A DNA stretch of 64,000 bases from Dactylonectria macrodidyma (lineage: Eukaryota; Ascomycota; Sordariomycetes; Hypocreales; Nectriaceae), in assembly GCA_020744425.1 (NCBI GenBank), contig JAGMUV010000004.1, positions 2,914,001 through 2,978,000 on the forward strand, given 5' to 3'. The position numbers and the translations under genes are program-made. This document shows, in pieces, positions 21,856 through 34,800 of this stretch. Under the pieces are notes generated by a model, which worked only from the letters and a program-made list of their open reading frames with translations, ran no database searches and was not told the DNA's origin. Position 1 is the stretch's first letter. Each line of letters starts with the position of its first letter.

Positions 21856-24800
21856 GATCGCGGCAAGAGAAGTTGTAGTGAGGAAGACAATTGCTCAATC
21901 TCGACAACAAATGGATTCTCCTCTAAAGAAGGAAGTCTTGAAAGACTGAGGAGATTTTGAACAATGGAGCAAGGTGAGGATGGAGCACCGGCTTGGTCAT
22001 GACATCGAGACGAGAGGAGGGAAGAAGAGCCTTCTTAAACAAAGATGTAAGTCGGAGCTGGGAGTTTGAAGCCTGGACCAAGGACCCAGAAACTCAGGAC
22101 CCTCATGACAACCGGGCCGGTCATCTTGAAGGTCAACCTGGTCATGACGCGCCAACAGGAACCAGTCATCGGGGCCACCTTCAACAAGCTGGGGGACGAA
22201 GAGGTAAGGCGGCAGGGATGGCAAGATCCCCGCTGCGGCAGCGAGACTCGACAGGGCGTGGTGCCATGATAAGCCATGTGTATGCATCATACTGCATGGC
22301 CATTGGAAGGCTGATATGTGGACAGTATACGGGAACAGCGCAGTGTACGGAGAGAGCGTACACACCAGCCTCGGAGACAGCGGGTCTAGCGAGGACGACG
22401 ATGGCCTCTAATCCGTACCTACATAGTACGCCGTGGGATCTTCCCTAGGGAGACCGGGCCGGTCCTGAGCAAGCAGAGGTAGACTGGGGCAGCTCACAAG
22501 TACTCTTGATGTGGGGGAATGCGAGACATGACTCGGCTGGTCGGGTTGTGGGTTAGGCTGGTCCGCGAGAGGGAACGGGAGGCAATGGAAGGGAAAGGGA
22601 TTCTGCCAAGAACCATGGTGATGTGCAGCATCGGTGGCTTGCAAGCTAAGGGTTGGGAGCAGTGAAAGCATTGAACAGGGTTGCCAGGGGCGAGCAGAAC
22701 AAGTGCGTGTGGGTTCTTCCTGGGCCCCGGGACGTGGTTGGTGGGTTGGTTGGAGGGATGGACTTGAGGGAGCGTGGTCTACCTACGTAGTAGGAGGGAG
22801 AAAAATGGTGGTTTGTAGATGCATGCTCCAGGTGAGGTAGACTAAGGGGCGGCAAAAGAAGCTAAATGCTAACCTTAGGCTTGGGGGCCTGTTAGCTCTG
22901 CTGAGGAGGGGACGGCATCCACTGCCTTGCGTACCCTCCATTTCTTGCCAGATCCTCCAAGTCAAACCTGCCAAAACTATCCTTTCCCGTGGTGTTGGTC
23001 GGCTTTGGACAGGCCAGAATCGATCATAACTAATAAAGCTGGATGTCCGGAGTGGCAGCAGAATGTAAAGCGGCACAGCAAAGCTAGATAACAAAGCTTG
23101 TCGATCTTGCCTCTACATCTGCACACTATGTGACTCTGTGCCCTGTCTTTCCTGGTCTTTCGGGCGTACTATGTAGATCCTGGAGACCGCCACATGACCC
23201 CTCGTCGGTTCGCCTCGACCGCTTACTATGTTCTGACGCTTCTCCTCATCGTCGCCAGGCCCAGATGCTCCGTTTTGCGGTGATCAACCGGAGCTGAGGG
23301 ATATGCCAAGACACCAGCAAGCACCCACACTGATCGAAGGCTTGTTCGACAGCTACAAATGTGGATTCGGAGTCTCCTCCCCGAGTAATGGGCTGTAGTC
23401 AAACTAGTGATAAGTCGCCGATATCACTGATACTGCGATCCCACCTCATCCATTGTTAGTGGGGACTCTGGAGCAACTGTCTCCACTGCCGCCGCCGGTC
23501 AGCTCCATACTCTTTCATCTTGGTCGACACACTGACTATCCAGCCATCCCTACTGGATCCCCTGGCAGGCCCCAATAATCTGGTATGGGAAACTTACTTT
23601 AATGTCTAGTTGACAAGGACCTATCGGCCAATTCATCACTGATAGGCATTTCTTTCTATTTGGGAGGGAGGGAGGAATACCGAAAGCAGTAATAAACCCA
23701 CCGCGGCAAGATACAGATCAGATCACAGGCAAACGAACACTCTGGGTAACAATCGGGGTACGCCGACAGCGTTTTTAAGCTGCCAAGAAAATATAGAGCC
23801 AGGGTCGACCGGTGGGAATGCCGTTCGCGGCGCACATTTGGGCACCGAACCGCGCACCGCAACCGCATCTGCGACGACGCAACGCAAGCCGCAACCGCAC
23901 CATAAATCATGCCAGCCCTTGTCTTCCATGTCTCCGAAAGGACGGGCTGCGCACTGCTATTCGTGTTTTGCGTTGGGGTTGGATCACGAGGAGCACGGGG
24001 CATTTTTGGGCAACAACAGCATCGACAAGCGTACTGCGGTCAGCGCTGCTCACGCGGGAGGAGATGACAGGGGAATGGAAGGACGGGTTCAGCTCTGAAC
24101 ACGGGAAGTCCAATAGAAGTTGATGAAGATGCAAAATGCGGGTTCAGACTACGGGAACGAGGATGCCAAAGGGTCGGGGACGTCTTTCGTTGTACGTAAC
24201 TCCAATATTGACCCCATTCCCATCTTCCACGAACCACCAGCTCTCGCGCGCTCTGAGCATCTTGCGGTTGCGGTTTTGTTTGCGGTTCGTCCAGCGGTGG
24301 GGGGACTCTCTCAGGGGCTGGACCATTCTTAGGACTGTCGCTTACGCCGAGAGTTGGGCCACGAGAAGGCCCGCTGTGGGGAAGAGCAAGATAGGTTCAG
24401 AGTCAAGAAACGGCACATAAGCCAATGTATTTCTCCAATGCCAGCACCAGTCAAGGTACCCACCCGTCTACTGGCAGCGCCGCAGAAGCAAGCAGATGGA
24501 GTACAAATGCGGGGAAATTGGCGCTGGTGGCCTCCAAGCTTCAAGTTGGAGCAATCAACGGAGGCCAAGACGGCTCATGTGTTACGTTTGTGGACTGGAG
24601 CCGCGATTTTGAATTATCCCAAGCTCGTGCATCGTTGATGTAGTCATGGCCATTACGAAATGTCGGCCTACGACCACCATCACAGTGGCCCCGGAGACAG
24701 GGTTAGCGGCCCCCTGTAGACAAGCTAAGTGCTGAGCAGGGGCCTGACACCTCGCATACTGCAGTACCCCATCGCTGCACAGGCCCTGCTCGCGATGGGC

Positions 24801-26805
24801 GCCGCTACCCTCATGAGGTCCTTATCTCGTCGTCCCTCTTACTATCCACGGCCTCCCCCAACTCCGATAACGCGAATTGGAGAGAGTACGCGCATACACA
24901 CCAGTGCCAGAGGCAAGCCGCATGTACCCCCTACCCCTCACGAACCGTCGGGGGAAACGCTTGCAACCCCAACTGTAGCCGCGCTTCTTTTCACCTTGGC
25001 TTCACCTACGCCTTCACCTTGATGCATCGCGAAAAACCCCTTCACGAATCTAGATCTCACGTCTATTTTCCCCCGTTCGTTCGCCCCAGATCTCTCTCCG
25101 CTTTCTGTTCAGGCCCCAAGTTCTCCAGAGTCTCCAGAGTTCGTCTCCCAGTTTCCAGCTTGAGCTCGCGGGGCCCCAGGAATTGTCTGTCCATTGAAGG
25201 CACCGCCAGCCGCGCCAAAACGTAATAGATACTACATTTGTCACCACACGTACCATACCGAGACCACAAAAAGTGTGACGAGACGCGGAGGGGCGCGGAG
25301 GCGAATGAGCAAAAAAAAACACTGGGCCTGGCGCAGGCTGGGGTTATACTACGGCCAGCTTCCGGTTCGTGTTTTGCGCTTTTTTGCTGGACCCGGCTGT
25401 TCTTTCTCTTCTTGTCCGTGGCCTCCTCTAAGTTGTCTCTGATTTAGTAGTGCGGGCTGGCGACGGACAATGACGGCGTTGGCTAAAGCCTCGCGGTAAA
25501 TCTCTTCACTCGAAGCCGATCCAGGCTGACCGGGAACGCCAGGTGAACTGAGCCGTGTCTCGTGCAGTAGCGGGAGCGAAACTGCCGCCGGCCGGCATTG
25601 GCTGTGGCTTTTTTATCATCTCCAGTACCGAACGCCAGCGACCAGCTTGGCAGAGGAACAAGCCTCACCAAGACCGGTAGTGGAGCGCCTTCGCATGTAC
25701 GGAAGTTTCCAATCACACGCAATGATGGGCTTCTAGAAAAAATCAAGAGGCTAGGCTTCGCTCCAGGGGCATCCGCATTTTTGCCAGACCTGGTATCCCA
25801 GTCCAACTAGCTTACTTAAGCTAGGGTGTGTGGGGAAACACCGTTAGGCACTTTGGCGACGATATCATAGAGCGCTGCTAACGTCGACGACCATGACTAG
25901 CCCTTCACCGATTACGACCATGGACTACCGCTGCCACAGCTTGACGCGCCATTATGCGAGAATCTCGGTATTCCAGCCGCCCTGTCACGCCCTACCAGTT
26001 GACGCCGTGCGCCAGACCGGCCCGGTCTCTCTTCCCCCTCCAAACGCCAAAAAGTACCATGCTATATCGTACAAGTTCCTTCCTCTCTGGAAGGCCGAAT
26101 TTCTTGGCAGAATGTCTTGGCAGGACGTGCTCAAGAAGTGAGATTGCGGTTTTCTGTTCTGTTGGCCCCTCGAAACATCAACGCCGCGGAGGTTTACCGT
26201 TTCTGGCTACCTGCCATGCAGCGAATGATATGGCAATCGCTACCATGGGGAGATGCGTCACGCATGAGTTTGCTTCCCGCTCGATCCTGATCGAATGATG
26301 CAGTGATGCTGCCGATGTTATTCTCCCTCCCAGCTTCGCTAAGCGTATCACCCTGTGAGCAAGTTTGGCTTGGCATCTGGTCATGTCTGTAATATTGCTT
26401 CGTCTTGGTCCTCGTCTTGTTCAAACAGCATCATCCAACTCCAAACTAAATGCTGCCACTCATATCATCTCGTGCCGGGCTTCGAAATATGCCCTCTCGT
26501 AAGGCAGTCTCAATCTTGAGAGCAGGAAAAGCCAAAACAATCCGGAAAAAAAGACTCGATAAGAAAACCCCGCGCCACTCAAAGATGGGCGTGTTCATGT
26601 GTAGCCCCCACCCCTTCCCGAACCCTCCCCCTTTTGCATTCCGATTTCCGACGATGCTACACACATGCGGGCGCAGGCACAACCTTAACACGCATGATGT
26701 GCACGCGAGGCCCCCTCAACTTCCCGGATTCTAGGGTCCAGGTCTCAGGTCCCAAGGTCCCGGGATTCCGGTCGCCAACCCACTCAGACCAGCGCGTTAG
26801 GCGCC
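21856..26805. other. 5-kb gene-poor region upstream of the permease
   Basis: No protein gene is supported. The first part is presumably the permease promoter. A CCTACGTAGTAGG palindrome lies at about 22782-22794. A pair of inverted GC-rich words (23847-23867 and 24263-24288) may be relics of a small transposon. Short AC- and CT-rich stretches occur near 24830-25160. Confidence 0.5.
23847..24288. mobile_element. Possible remnant of a small inverted-repeat (hAT-like) element
   Basis: On the left are GAACCGC (23847-23853) and ACCGCAACCGCA (23856-23867), with another CCGCAACCGCA at 23889-23899. The reverse complements TGCGGTTGCGGT (24263-24274) and GCGGTTC (24282-24288) occur on the right in mirrored order. 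Runs of GCGGT/ACCGC near the ends are reminiscent of fungal hAT-type non-autonomous elements. I cannot define precise ends or a target duplication, and no transposase is present. Confidence 0.3.
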
Positions 26806-28674
26806 CTAGAGGTATCTCGTCTTGAGCCATTCCTCATTTCGGAGCCCTAGGTTCAACCCGTTCTGTGTCCACCATCGCCGCACAGTGCTCTGGTCGCCAA
26901 TGCTGTCTTCCAACGCCTCTTCGATGTTGCATGTCCGGAACTCTACCATCTGTTTGCGGCCCTCCATGCCTTCCAGTTCCCCATGGGCAAATTTGCGCCA
27001 CCACTCCAACACTGCCACGTGCTGGTAGATGGTCGGCGGTACCAACACCTCCGCATCGAATACCAGTTTGTCGTCGCCTTTGAGTTGTCTCCACGTCTCC
27101 AGGACTTCAACCAGTCCCCAACGGCTAGCCATCTTGGCCACGCTATCCCCATGCGCAACGGGGATTCCCGATGCGTCCCACCAGCGTAGCACATCAGCCT
27201 GTCCGTATTGAGTTGCCCATAGTAATGACCGGCCCGGCCGGAGGACAACTTGGTCGTCCTGTGCAGCAGCGTCGCGCCACCACTCCAAGACCAAGAGATG
27301 CCCGTTTCCACTAGCCTGCTCCAGCGCTGTTTCGGTGTATCGCAGAGATAGCCCTGATCGTCGCCACCACCAATCCAGGACACGGACGTGACCGTTCTTT
27401 GACGCGCCATCAACAGCTTCGGCATCATACATGTGACGGTCTCTGAACCACCTGCTTTGCTTCCAATAGTCCAGTACGTCGGTTCGGGGAAAGTATGCCG
27501 ATGCCTTAGTCGGCAATGTTGTCCCATCAAACGCCTTGAAGAGGTCCGGTCGGTTGGCTTCCATGTACTTGAGAACGTCGATAAGGCCGAATTTAATGAC
27601 TAGCTTGATCACAAGCGCTGATATGTCGTGAAAATTAGGTGGAGATTGCGATAACTTCTTGCATATCGCAGCCGAGTTGCCTGTCAGGACGGTCCACTCC
27701 AACTCGTGCTCGTACACTTTCAAAGCGTCCGACGGATCCTTCGGCTGGAAAGACCAAGGCGAGGGCATCTGTAGGTTGGAGTACATTCCCAGAGCTTTGG
27801 CGATCTCCCAGTCCCCCGCATAGTCCAGAATAATAGTCCAGATCTCAGGTGGTAGCTTCGCCTGGACTTTGATGTCGCCATCAGCAACCATAGCCATGCC
27901 CGTGGCTATCTCGACGTCACGCCCCAATCCCAAAAGGTCTGCTTGGTTCCTGATAATTCCCAGCACTTCGTTAAACCCATTCCAGTTGGGAACTCTCTTT
28001 GGGTTGGTCGTCCCCTCGTAGTGCCAAAGAATAGGTGCCACCACGCGGATCCAACTCCATTTCCTGTGCAACTTGCTCAGATGCTTCTTCGTCATTGGAT
28101 TTGACCACATGTGGGTGCTCATGCCGGGCACCAGTACAATGCTCTTTTGCGTGTCCCATCCCCGTAACACTTCTCCGAGGAAGGTATCTGTCACACCTGC
28201 CAGCATTTTGGCGATGCTGTCCGCATCAAGCGGTACACAAACCATCAAGTCTGCCCATTCCACCAGCTCAAATGCTTGTTGTCGGTAAAACTCGATATCG
28301 TCCGCCCGATCGCCCATGCCCAGTGCAAGGCTCCGATTCTGCATGACAATAATCGTCTGGGTCAATCGCGGCACGACATCGTCAACAATCGCGCGAGCCT
28401 CGATTTGTGAATTTTTGGAGAGGCGAACTACCAGGGCTTGCGCCCAAGAGGTATCGCGAGGACCGGTTGCGGCGACGAGGAGGTGGAGCTTGCGGCTGCG
28501 ATGGGCCATGTCGTGGAGAGACGAGGACGAGGGGAAGCTAGGGCTCAGCCGCGGTGCAAAGGAATGATGTTGCGCCATGCTGGAAGATGCCCTGGATCCA
28601 ACATGGTTTCCAGGTGATATGTTAGGCGGGCAAGCGGTGTGGTGATTGGGAGGCGGCGGCCCGTGACGGGGCAT
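26806..28674 (-). CDS. HAL3/PPC decarboxylase-like flavoprotein domain fused to ankyrin-like repeats
   Basis: A single 622-codon frame; in-frame ATGs at 28674 and 28578 are both possible starts. After a Pro/Ser-rich lead, residues about 60-250 form a flavoprotein fold like HAL3/phosphopantothenoylcysteine decarboxylase (RKLHLLVAATG, VEWADLMVCVPLDADSIAKM, VPGMSTHMWSNPMTKKHL). The catalytic residues of plant HAL3 are not conserved at the places I align: His becomes Ala (QQAFELVEWAD), Asn of PAMN becomes Ser (PGMS), and the flap Cys becomes Trp. An F-box-like stretch follows (LPPEIWTIILDYAGDWEIA, about residue 280). The C-terminal half has degenerate ankyrin-type repeats with Trp pairs (GHVRVLDWWWRR, GHLLVLEWWRD, ADVLRWWD, VAVLEWWRK). 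A non-enzymatic FMN-binding or scaffold role is likely. It is divergent from PRPP synthetase. Confidence 0.7.
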   Translation of the reverse strand: MPRHGPPPPNHHTACPPNISPGNHVGSRASSSMAQHHSFAPRLSPSFPSSSSLHDMAHRSRKLHLLVAATGPRDTSWAQALVVRLSKNSQIEARAIVDDVVPRLTQTIIVMQNRSLALGMGDRADDIEFYRQQAFELVEWADLMVCVPLDADSIAKMLAGVTDTFLGEVLRGWDTQKSIVLVPGMSTHMWSNPMTKKHLSKLHRKWSWIRVVAPILWHYEGTTNPKRVPNWNGFNEVLGIIRNQADLLGLGRDVEIATGMAMVADGDIKVQAKLPPEIWTIILDYAGDWEIAKALGMYSNLQMPSPWSFQPKDPSDALKVYEHELEWTVLTGNSAAICKKLSQSPPNFHDISALVIKLVIKFGLIDVLKYMEANRPDLFKAFDGTTLPTKASAYFPRTDVLDYWKQSRWFRDRHMYDAEAVDGASKNGHVRVLDWWWRRSGLSLRYTETALEQASGNGHLLVLEWWRDAAAQDDQVVLRPGRSLLWATQYGQADVLRWWDASGIPVAHGDSVAKMASRWGLVEVLETWRQLKGDDKLVFDAEVLVPPTIYQHVAVLEWWRKFAHGELEGMEGRKQMVEFRTCNIEEALEDSIGDQSTVRRWWTQNGLNLGLRNEEWLKTRYL

Positions 28675-29458
28675 GAAATCACTGGTTCCAGGAGGTGCGG
28701 GATCACGTGTGGTTGCTGTGAGTTGTCAAAGTTGGTGGGTGGGACGTGTTGAGGCCCGTCGTTATATTGGAGTGATGACTGTGTTGGCCGATTTCGAGAT
28801 GTCGAGTGTCGGATGAACGCCTTGCGGCAGCTTGCAGACGGGACGGCTTCTGGCAGAGGGATGATGTTCGCAGCTGGTGGGAGGGTCGGGCGGCGGCGGC
28901 GAAATGGACCACCGAGCCCGATCCAGTTTTAGCTCCCGGTCACAACCGGCATAGAGGGGCATCATTGAAGAGCCCGTCCAGATGACGTCGCGGACGGTAT
29001 TAAAGATGAGCACAATGGCATCAGAAATTGTTTGCTGGAATGTTAAAATTCAATTTTCTTCATTCAGTCCGTTCTATGCAGCAATCGTCTAACTGCCGGA
29101 TGCAAAATACGCCGTGACAAGGACTCTTCCCGCGCGGCATTGATGATAGTGGCGGCTCAAATCACATGACTTGTTTGAGACTGTCCGCAACCGCTTGGTG
29201 ATGGTGGCTGCTCCACTGCCGGAAACCCGTGATCGAAAACTCTGTCACTCAGAAGGCGTTCTTAGTCATATTCAGTGCTTCTTTTTCGGCCTCCTCCCTG
29301 CAGTGCTTTGCTATTCATCATCCGCGTTGTGTAACACCCCTGGTTGTTATCCTCTTCACTCATACGGACCGTGCAGCAGTAAAGCGAACAACCGCGTAAT
29401 TTTCCTACCGCCAAAAAATCTTCCGGCCCCGCTTCTTTTTTCCTCCTTCTCTTCCGCA
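28675..29458. other. Divergent promoter region
   Basis: About 780 bases between the flavoprotein and PRPP synthetase start codons. Short frames here have no support. A pyrimidine-rich stretch (29425-29455) immediately precedes the PRPP synthetase ATG. Confidence 0.5.
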
Positions 29459-30802
29459 ATGTTGGATCAAATGGCGAACGAAATCAAGCTCATCGCGGGA
29501 AGCTCCCACCCGGAGCTCAGTGCCCTGGTTGCGAGTCGGTATGTCGAGATGGCATGTTGTCGGCTTGGGTGAGCCGGCCGTGGGGTGGTCGTGTGCTGAT
29601 ATGATTTCAGACTCGGCATTGACATCGCTAACACGATGAGCCTCAACTACTCCAACCGCGAGACCAGCGTTTCCATTGGCGAGTCTGTTCGAGACGAGGA
29701 TGTCTTCATTCTTCAGTCTACCGCTCCCGGCGATGTCAACGATGGTCTCATGGAGCTGCTCATCATGATCCACGCCTGCCGCACTGCCTCGGCCCGAAGG
29801 ATCACCGCTGTTATCCCCAACTTCCCCTATGCCCGCCAGGACAAGAAGGACAAGTCCCGCGCCCCCATCAGCGCCAAACTCATCGCCAACATGCTTCAGG
29901 TTTCGGGATGCGTATGACTCTCAAGATCTTTCAGCATTGACCGCTCTCTGACTCTTGTTCTAGAACCATGTCATCACCATGGATCTGCATGCCTCTCAGA
30001 TCCAGGGCTTCTTCAACGTCCCTGTTGATAACCTTTACGCGGAGCCGTCTGTACTCCGCTGGATTCGTGAGAACCTGAACGTCGACAACTGTGTCATCGT
30101 TTCCCCTGATGCCGGTGGTGCCAAGCGTGCCACTTCAATTGCTGACCGTCTGAACACCGCCTTTGCTCTAATTCACAAGGAGCGACCTCGCCCCAACGTG
30201 GTTGGACGCATGGTCCTGGTTGGTGATGTCCAAGACAAGGTGGCCATTCTCGTCGACGACATGGCAGACACCTGCGGAACTGTGAGCACTCTTATGTCCT
30301 CGCCAATTGTATTTGACCTAACACGATAAACAGCTTGCCAAAGCCGCTGCTACTGTCCGCGAGAATGGTGCTAGGGACGTCTATGCCATCGTCACTCACG
30401 GTATTCTGAGTGGGAAGGCCATTGAGACCATCAACGCGTCATGCCTCGCCGGTCTCGTCGTGACCAACAGTGAGTAATCCTTATTGAAAAACACTCGTAC
30501 TCAAATGCATGCTAATTTTTTCTCAAGCTGTGCCTCGTAAGTGCTCGGGATCTCTAGGGAGCTTAATATGGCATTCTCAAATGAGTTACTTAATTTGTGG
30601 GTCTTGCTGACTCCGTTTCCAGTTGGTGATAAGGCTGAGCGATGCCCGAAGCTCAAGATCATTGATGTGGCCGGCACTTTGGCTGAGGTACGTACCGTCA
30701 AAGCTCTCTCTGTGGTGCAATCGCTCATTAAACCAATAGGCTATCCGAAGAACCCACAATGGCGAGTCCGTCTCGTACTTGTTCAACAACGTACCCGTCT
30801 GA
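29459..30802 (+). CDS. Ribose-phosphate pyrophosphokinase (PRPP synthetase), PRS2/PRS4-like
   Basis: Seven exons: 29459-29538, 29611-29911, 29964-30281, 30334-30469, 30528-30536, 30623-30687 and 30740-30802, giving 323 residues (319 from the ATG at 29471). The enzyme makes PRPP from ribose-5-phosphate and ATP for purine, pyrimidine, His and Trp synthesis. Motifs seen: [43 protein letters not shown], the PRPP loop [10 protein letters not shown], and the end [20 protein letters not shown]. The [20 protein letters not shown] stretch resembles yeast Prs2/Prs4 more than Prs3. Fungal PRPP synthetases work as hetero-oligomers. Exon 5 is only nine bases long and encodes the conserved VP of TNTVP. Confidence 0.92.
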
Positions 30803-31809
30803 ACCAGGGTCGTGGGCTGAAATAAATCAGGTTATGGAGTTGGTGAGTAAGGAATTCTCTCAAGAGAGGAATTTAACTAACAGGATGCTACCAGGGAGTC
30901 TCATACTAGAGCTAGGCTTGGGCCAAAATGCGTCCTCTTGTTTGTCTTTGATCTTCGTTACACTTATACAAAACATAAAAACAGCGTCGGGTTATTTATA
31001 GAGGTAGTCATGGTGTAGTACTGAACTTGAACCAATGTTCTCTCATTCACAACGTACATTGATGCCAGCAGCGTAAGCTCACTATCCTAGTACCTAGCGG
31101 GGTGTCTGTCGGATTGTGTGCACATGTCTACAGAGGTGATACCATACACCTGGTGCCACACTACCAAATTCCACAAAAAGTCTAGGGTAGCTCCCATCAC
31201 CAAGCTTATCACGCTTTGGTCCAGCTGACCCTTGACAAATAGATTGTTATTTGCTGACTGCTTCATGGTGATTATTCCTACAGTGCCATACACGAGCTGG
31301 AGTCTTTGCAGTAATAAGCAGTTGCGGCCGTTTCAAGGTAATCGTAGTCACTGAGTAGCAACTTGCCAGTTGAGTTGGGCTACTCCACTGTCCTTTACCC
31401 GCTACAAACCGATTTGATCACTTATCGTCCTAGTGTAGCTTTTAAAGGATAAACTAGCTCTAGCCGGTTGAAAATATTAGGACACTAGAGCAATATAATT
31501 TCGCATTACTTCGAGAGTACTTTGATGAATCAGGAGGCCATTGAGGGTGACATGACCAGTCAAGTTGACCCGACAGGTTGGTCGCTAGGGTGGTCCACCC
31601 TCAGCCAATCGCACGTGAGTTCCGTGGGCGGTGAGCGATTCTGCCGCATCGCCGACAAGGGACACATCACTGCCTACGACGACCTCGAACAGCGTCTCAA
31701 GCAAAGGAGCATCTTTGGACAGCCGTAAATTTCGGTGCTGAAGCTGCATGGACTCGCGACAAAGGTGCATGCTCATCGATGAGCTCATACATGCCCTGGG
31801 CTGCCCAAT
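30803..31809. other. Intergenic, no supported gene
   Basis: About 1 kb between PRPP synthetase and MON2 on the same strand. It is AT-richer than its surroundings and has no supported frame. Confidence 0.5.
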
Positions 31810-34800
31810 ATGACGACTCAACTGCTCGCCACGGAGTTGGCCAACCTCATCCAAGAGAGCAAGAGGAAGCACAACGACCTTCGACAGGTGAGCTGCTCTC
31901 CCTGGTTAACCACGAGCCCGTCGCATACCTTGGCGTTTGGTGCTCATAATATGTATAGGCTGCAGAGAAGTCTCTCGAAGAACTGAAGAACCTGAGAAAC
32001 CCTTCTGAACAGACGGCCCCCGAAGGTCCGAATCTCACCCCTTGTTAGCTCGCGCCACCTCTAATGCCCCTCTTATAGAGCTATCCCAGAAAGTCAACTT
32101 TGTCAACCCCTTCATCATCGCATGCGGGACCAAAAATGCGAAATTCACCGCCATTGCCATCGTCTGTCTTCAACGACTTATCGTTGCCCGTGCGCTCCCT
32201 CGCTCTAAGCTTGACCAGGTCTTGGAGGCCTTGATGCAGGCCGCGTCAGCCGGTCTGGACGTGCAACTCAAGATCCTACAGGCTCTACCCTCACTGTTAC
32301 AGAACTACGCCTCTGACCTTCAGGGAAACTTGCTTGTGACTGCCTTGAACATTTGTTTCACCTTGCAGAGCAGCAAGAATGCTATCGTCAGCCATACTTC
32401 TGCGGCTACCCTCCAGCAGCTAGTCGTGTCAGTCTTCGACAAGGTCGTCGCTGAGGACAGTGAGTAGCTTTGTATCTTAAGGATTGAGTATCTCATCTAA
32501 AATTTTGTACAGAAAATTCAAGCGACGGAGCTGGGAAGGGCGAAAACTCGACCTCGGATGGAAAACCCGAGACCCGTACCGCCGCATTAGATGCTTACAG
32601 GGTATGTCGCCTCCTCATCTTGTCCTTGCAACTGTTGACCCTCCTAGATCTTCAATGATCTCTGTCTCATGACAGAAAACCAACGCCCCGAGTTCTTGCG
32701 ATTCACGGGGCTTCAACAGACATTTGGTTTGGAGCTGATCGAGTCCGTTATTACCAATCATGCCAGCGTGTTCACCAACCACCCCGAGCAAGCTCAGATC
32801 TTGCGTGTGCGAGTGATGCCGCTCATCACAAGTGCGCTCAAAGGAAGACCTAATTTCGCCACGACGGTAAGACTTGTTCGCATCCTTTACACCATGCTGC
32901 GGCGGCATATCGGCATCCTACCGTCAGAGTGTGGAGAATCTCTCGCAATTTTAACGCAGATACTTGACCAAGACGACTCAGTCTGGAAACGAGCTCTGTG
33001 TATGGAAGTCTTCCGGGGCGTTTTTGCGGAACACGCTCTGCTACGGCGCATCTTCTCCATTTATGACGCAAAAGACGGCGAAAGAGATGTACTCAAGCCC
33101 CTGGTTGCAACATTTGTGCGGCTTAGTACCGAGAAACCAGCTGTCATTGGGTTAGGGCATCAATCGACTCTTCCTACCGTCGATGTGGAATCAAATTCCA
33201 ACATGTCATCTGACCAAGCCATTCTGGAAGCTGGAGTAACTGGAATCATCGGTGGCTCTACTGAGATGGCAAGCACTGGCATCAGCACGCAATGGAGTTC
33301 AGTCAGAGTTCCATGTATCGATCAACTGGATAAGACAGAGGCACCCCCTATCCCCGAGTCTTACATCTATAGTCTCGTCCTGTCCTGTATCTCATCTGTA
33401 TCGGACGGCCTTGCCAAGTTCATTCTTCCTCTGACAGTTCCAGGCGAAGCTCGAGGGCGAAGAAAGACTTCGAAGGAAACTGGACGCGAATCGCCCACGC
33501 CATTCCAACGTGACATGGACAATCAAGCTCCCAAAGGCAAAGCTGAAAGATCGGCATCTTTTAAAAGAAATCCCGTTCCCCTCAACCCACTTGCCTTGGT
33601 AGAGCACCCGTTGTTTTCGGAGATAAAAACTTGTGCGGCCATTGTTGACGAATGTTGGCCGGCGATCCTCGCGACCTGCTCTACTTTTCTTTATGCTGCT
33701 CTAGACTCGGAGTACTACCATGGTCTAGTACGAGCTTTTCAGCGCTTCGCTCATGTCGCGGGCTTGTTGCACCTATCAACGCCGAGAGATGCTTTCTTAA
33801 CGACTCTGGGAAAGGCAGCTGTGCCGCCTAATGCCATTACGGCTTGTCTTAACCTTGGGCAGGCTCGTCCACAAACTCCTAGTACACCAACTGAGACGTC
33901 TAATAGTCTGTTCAGCAACACCCGAGGCTTGTTGAGTGTCGATAGTTTGACACCGACAACACCAACATCAGAGAAGCAGAGGCAAGCGTCATTTGATGGG
34001 GCTGCAGCCACCTTGAATACCCGCAACCTTTTGTGTCTTCGAGCACTGCTGAACCTCGGAATCGCCTTGGGCCCAATGCTCGGCCAAGCTTGGAGCATTA
34101 TCCTAGAAACTCTGCAACAAGCCGATTTTGTGCTCTTTGTGACCGGGAAAACCCCCGGAAGGACCCCGTCTCTCAATCGAGGGGTCGATCAAGGTGGCGA
34201 GAATGATGCGACCACGTTGATGGCTAACTTTGGGTCCGAAGTCCGTTCCGTGGAGACAGCCGCGCACAGGTTGATCGAAAGCACGGTTGACTTCCCCAAC
34301 GACTCTTTTATGCAGGTCGTGACGGCAATTTGTAATCTCGTTCAACCGATATCCGAGCCAACAGATGCACCTGATCAATCACAGTCTGCGAACAATCAGC
34401 AACTTCAGGCTCCGGCAACCAAAGCGGGTCGACGATTGTCAGCGGTCTCAAACCCTGGGTCTACCCAGGAAGACCAGTTTGCGCTTGCAAAACTGGGAGA
34501 ACTCGCCACTATCAACATTGAGAGGCTGTTGGAGTACTCCCCTGCCGAGTCAGGATGGTCTGTACTGATTGAGGAGCTGATCCGAACTCTGGCAGCCTCC
34601 GCCACCAACTCGTCGGTGAGGATAAGGGCAGCAGAAATCCTTGTGAGACTCACCCTAGAGGCAGCTACTGTGACGGCTGCGCTGCCTGATGAAGCTCGTG
34701 GAGATATACAACTTCGGTTATTGGAAGCTTTGAGGGGCTCGCTTGCACCACTGCTCAAGGCGGATCGCGAAGTTTCGGTCTCAACCCATGCGACAGATAT

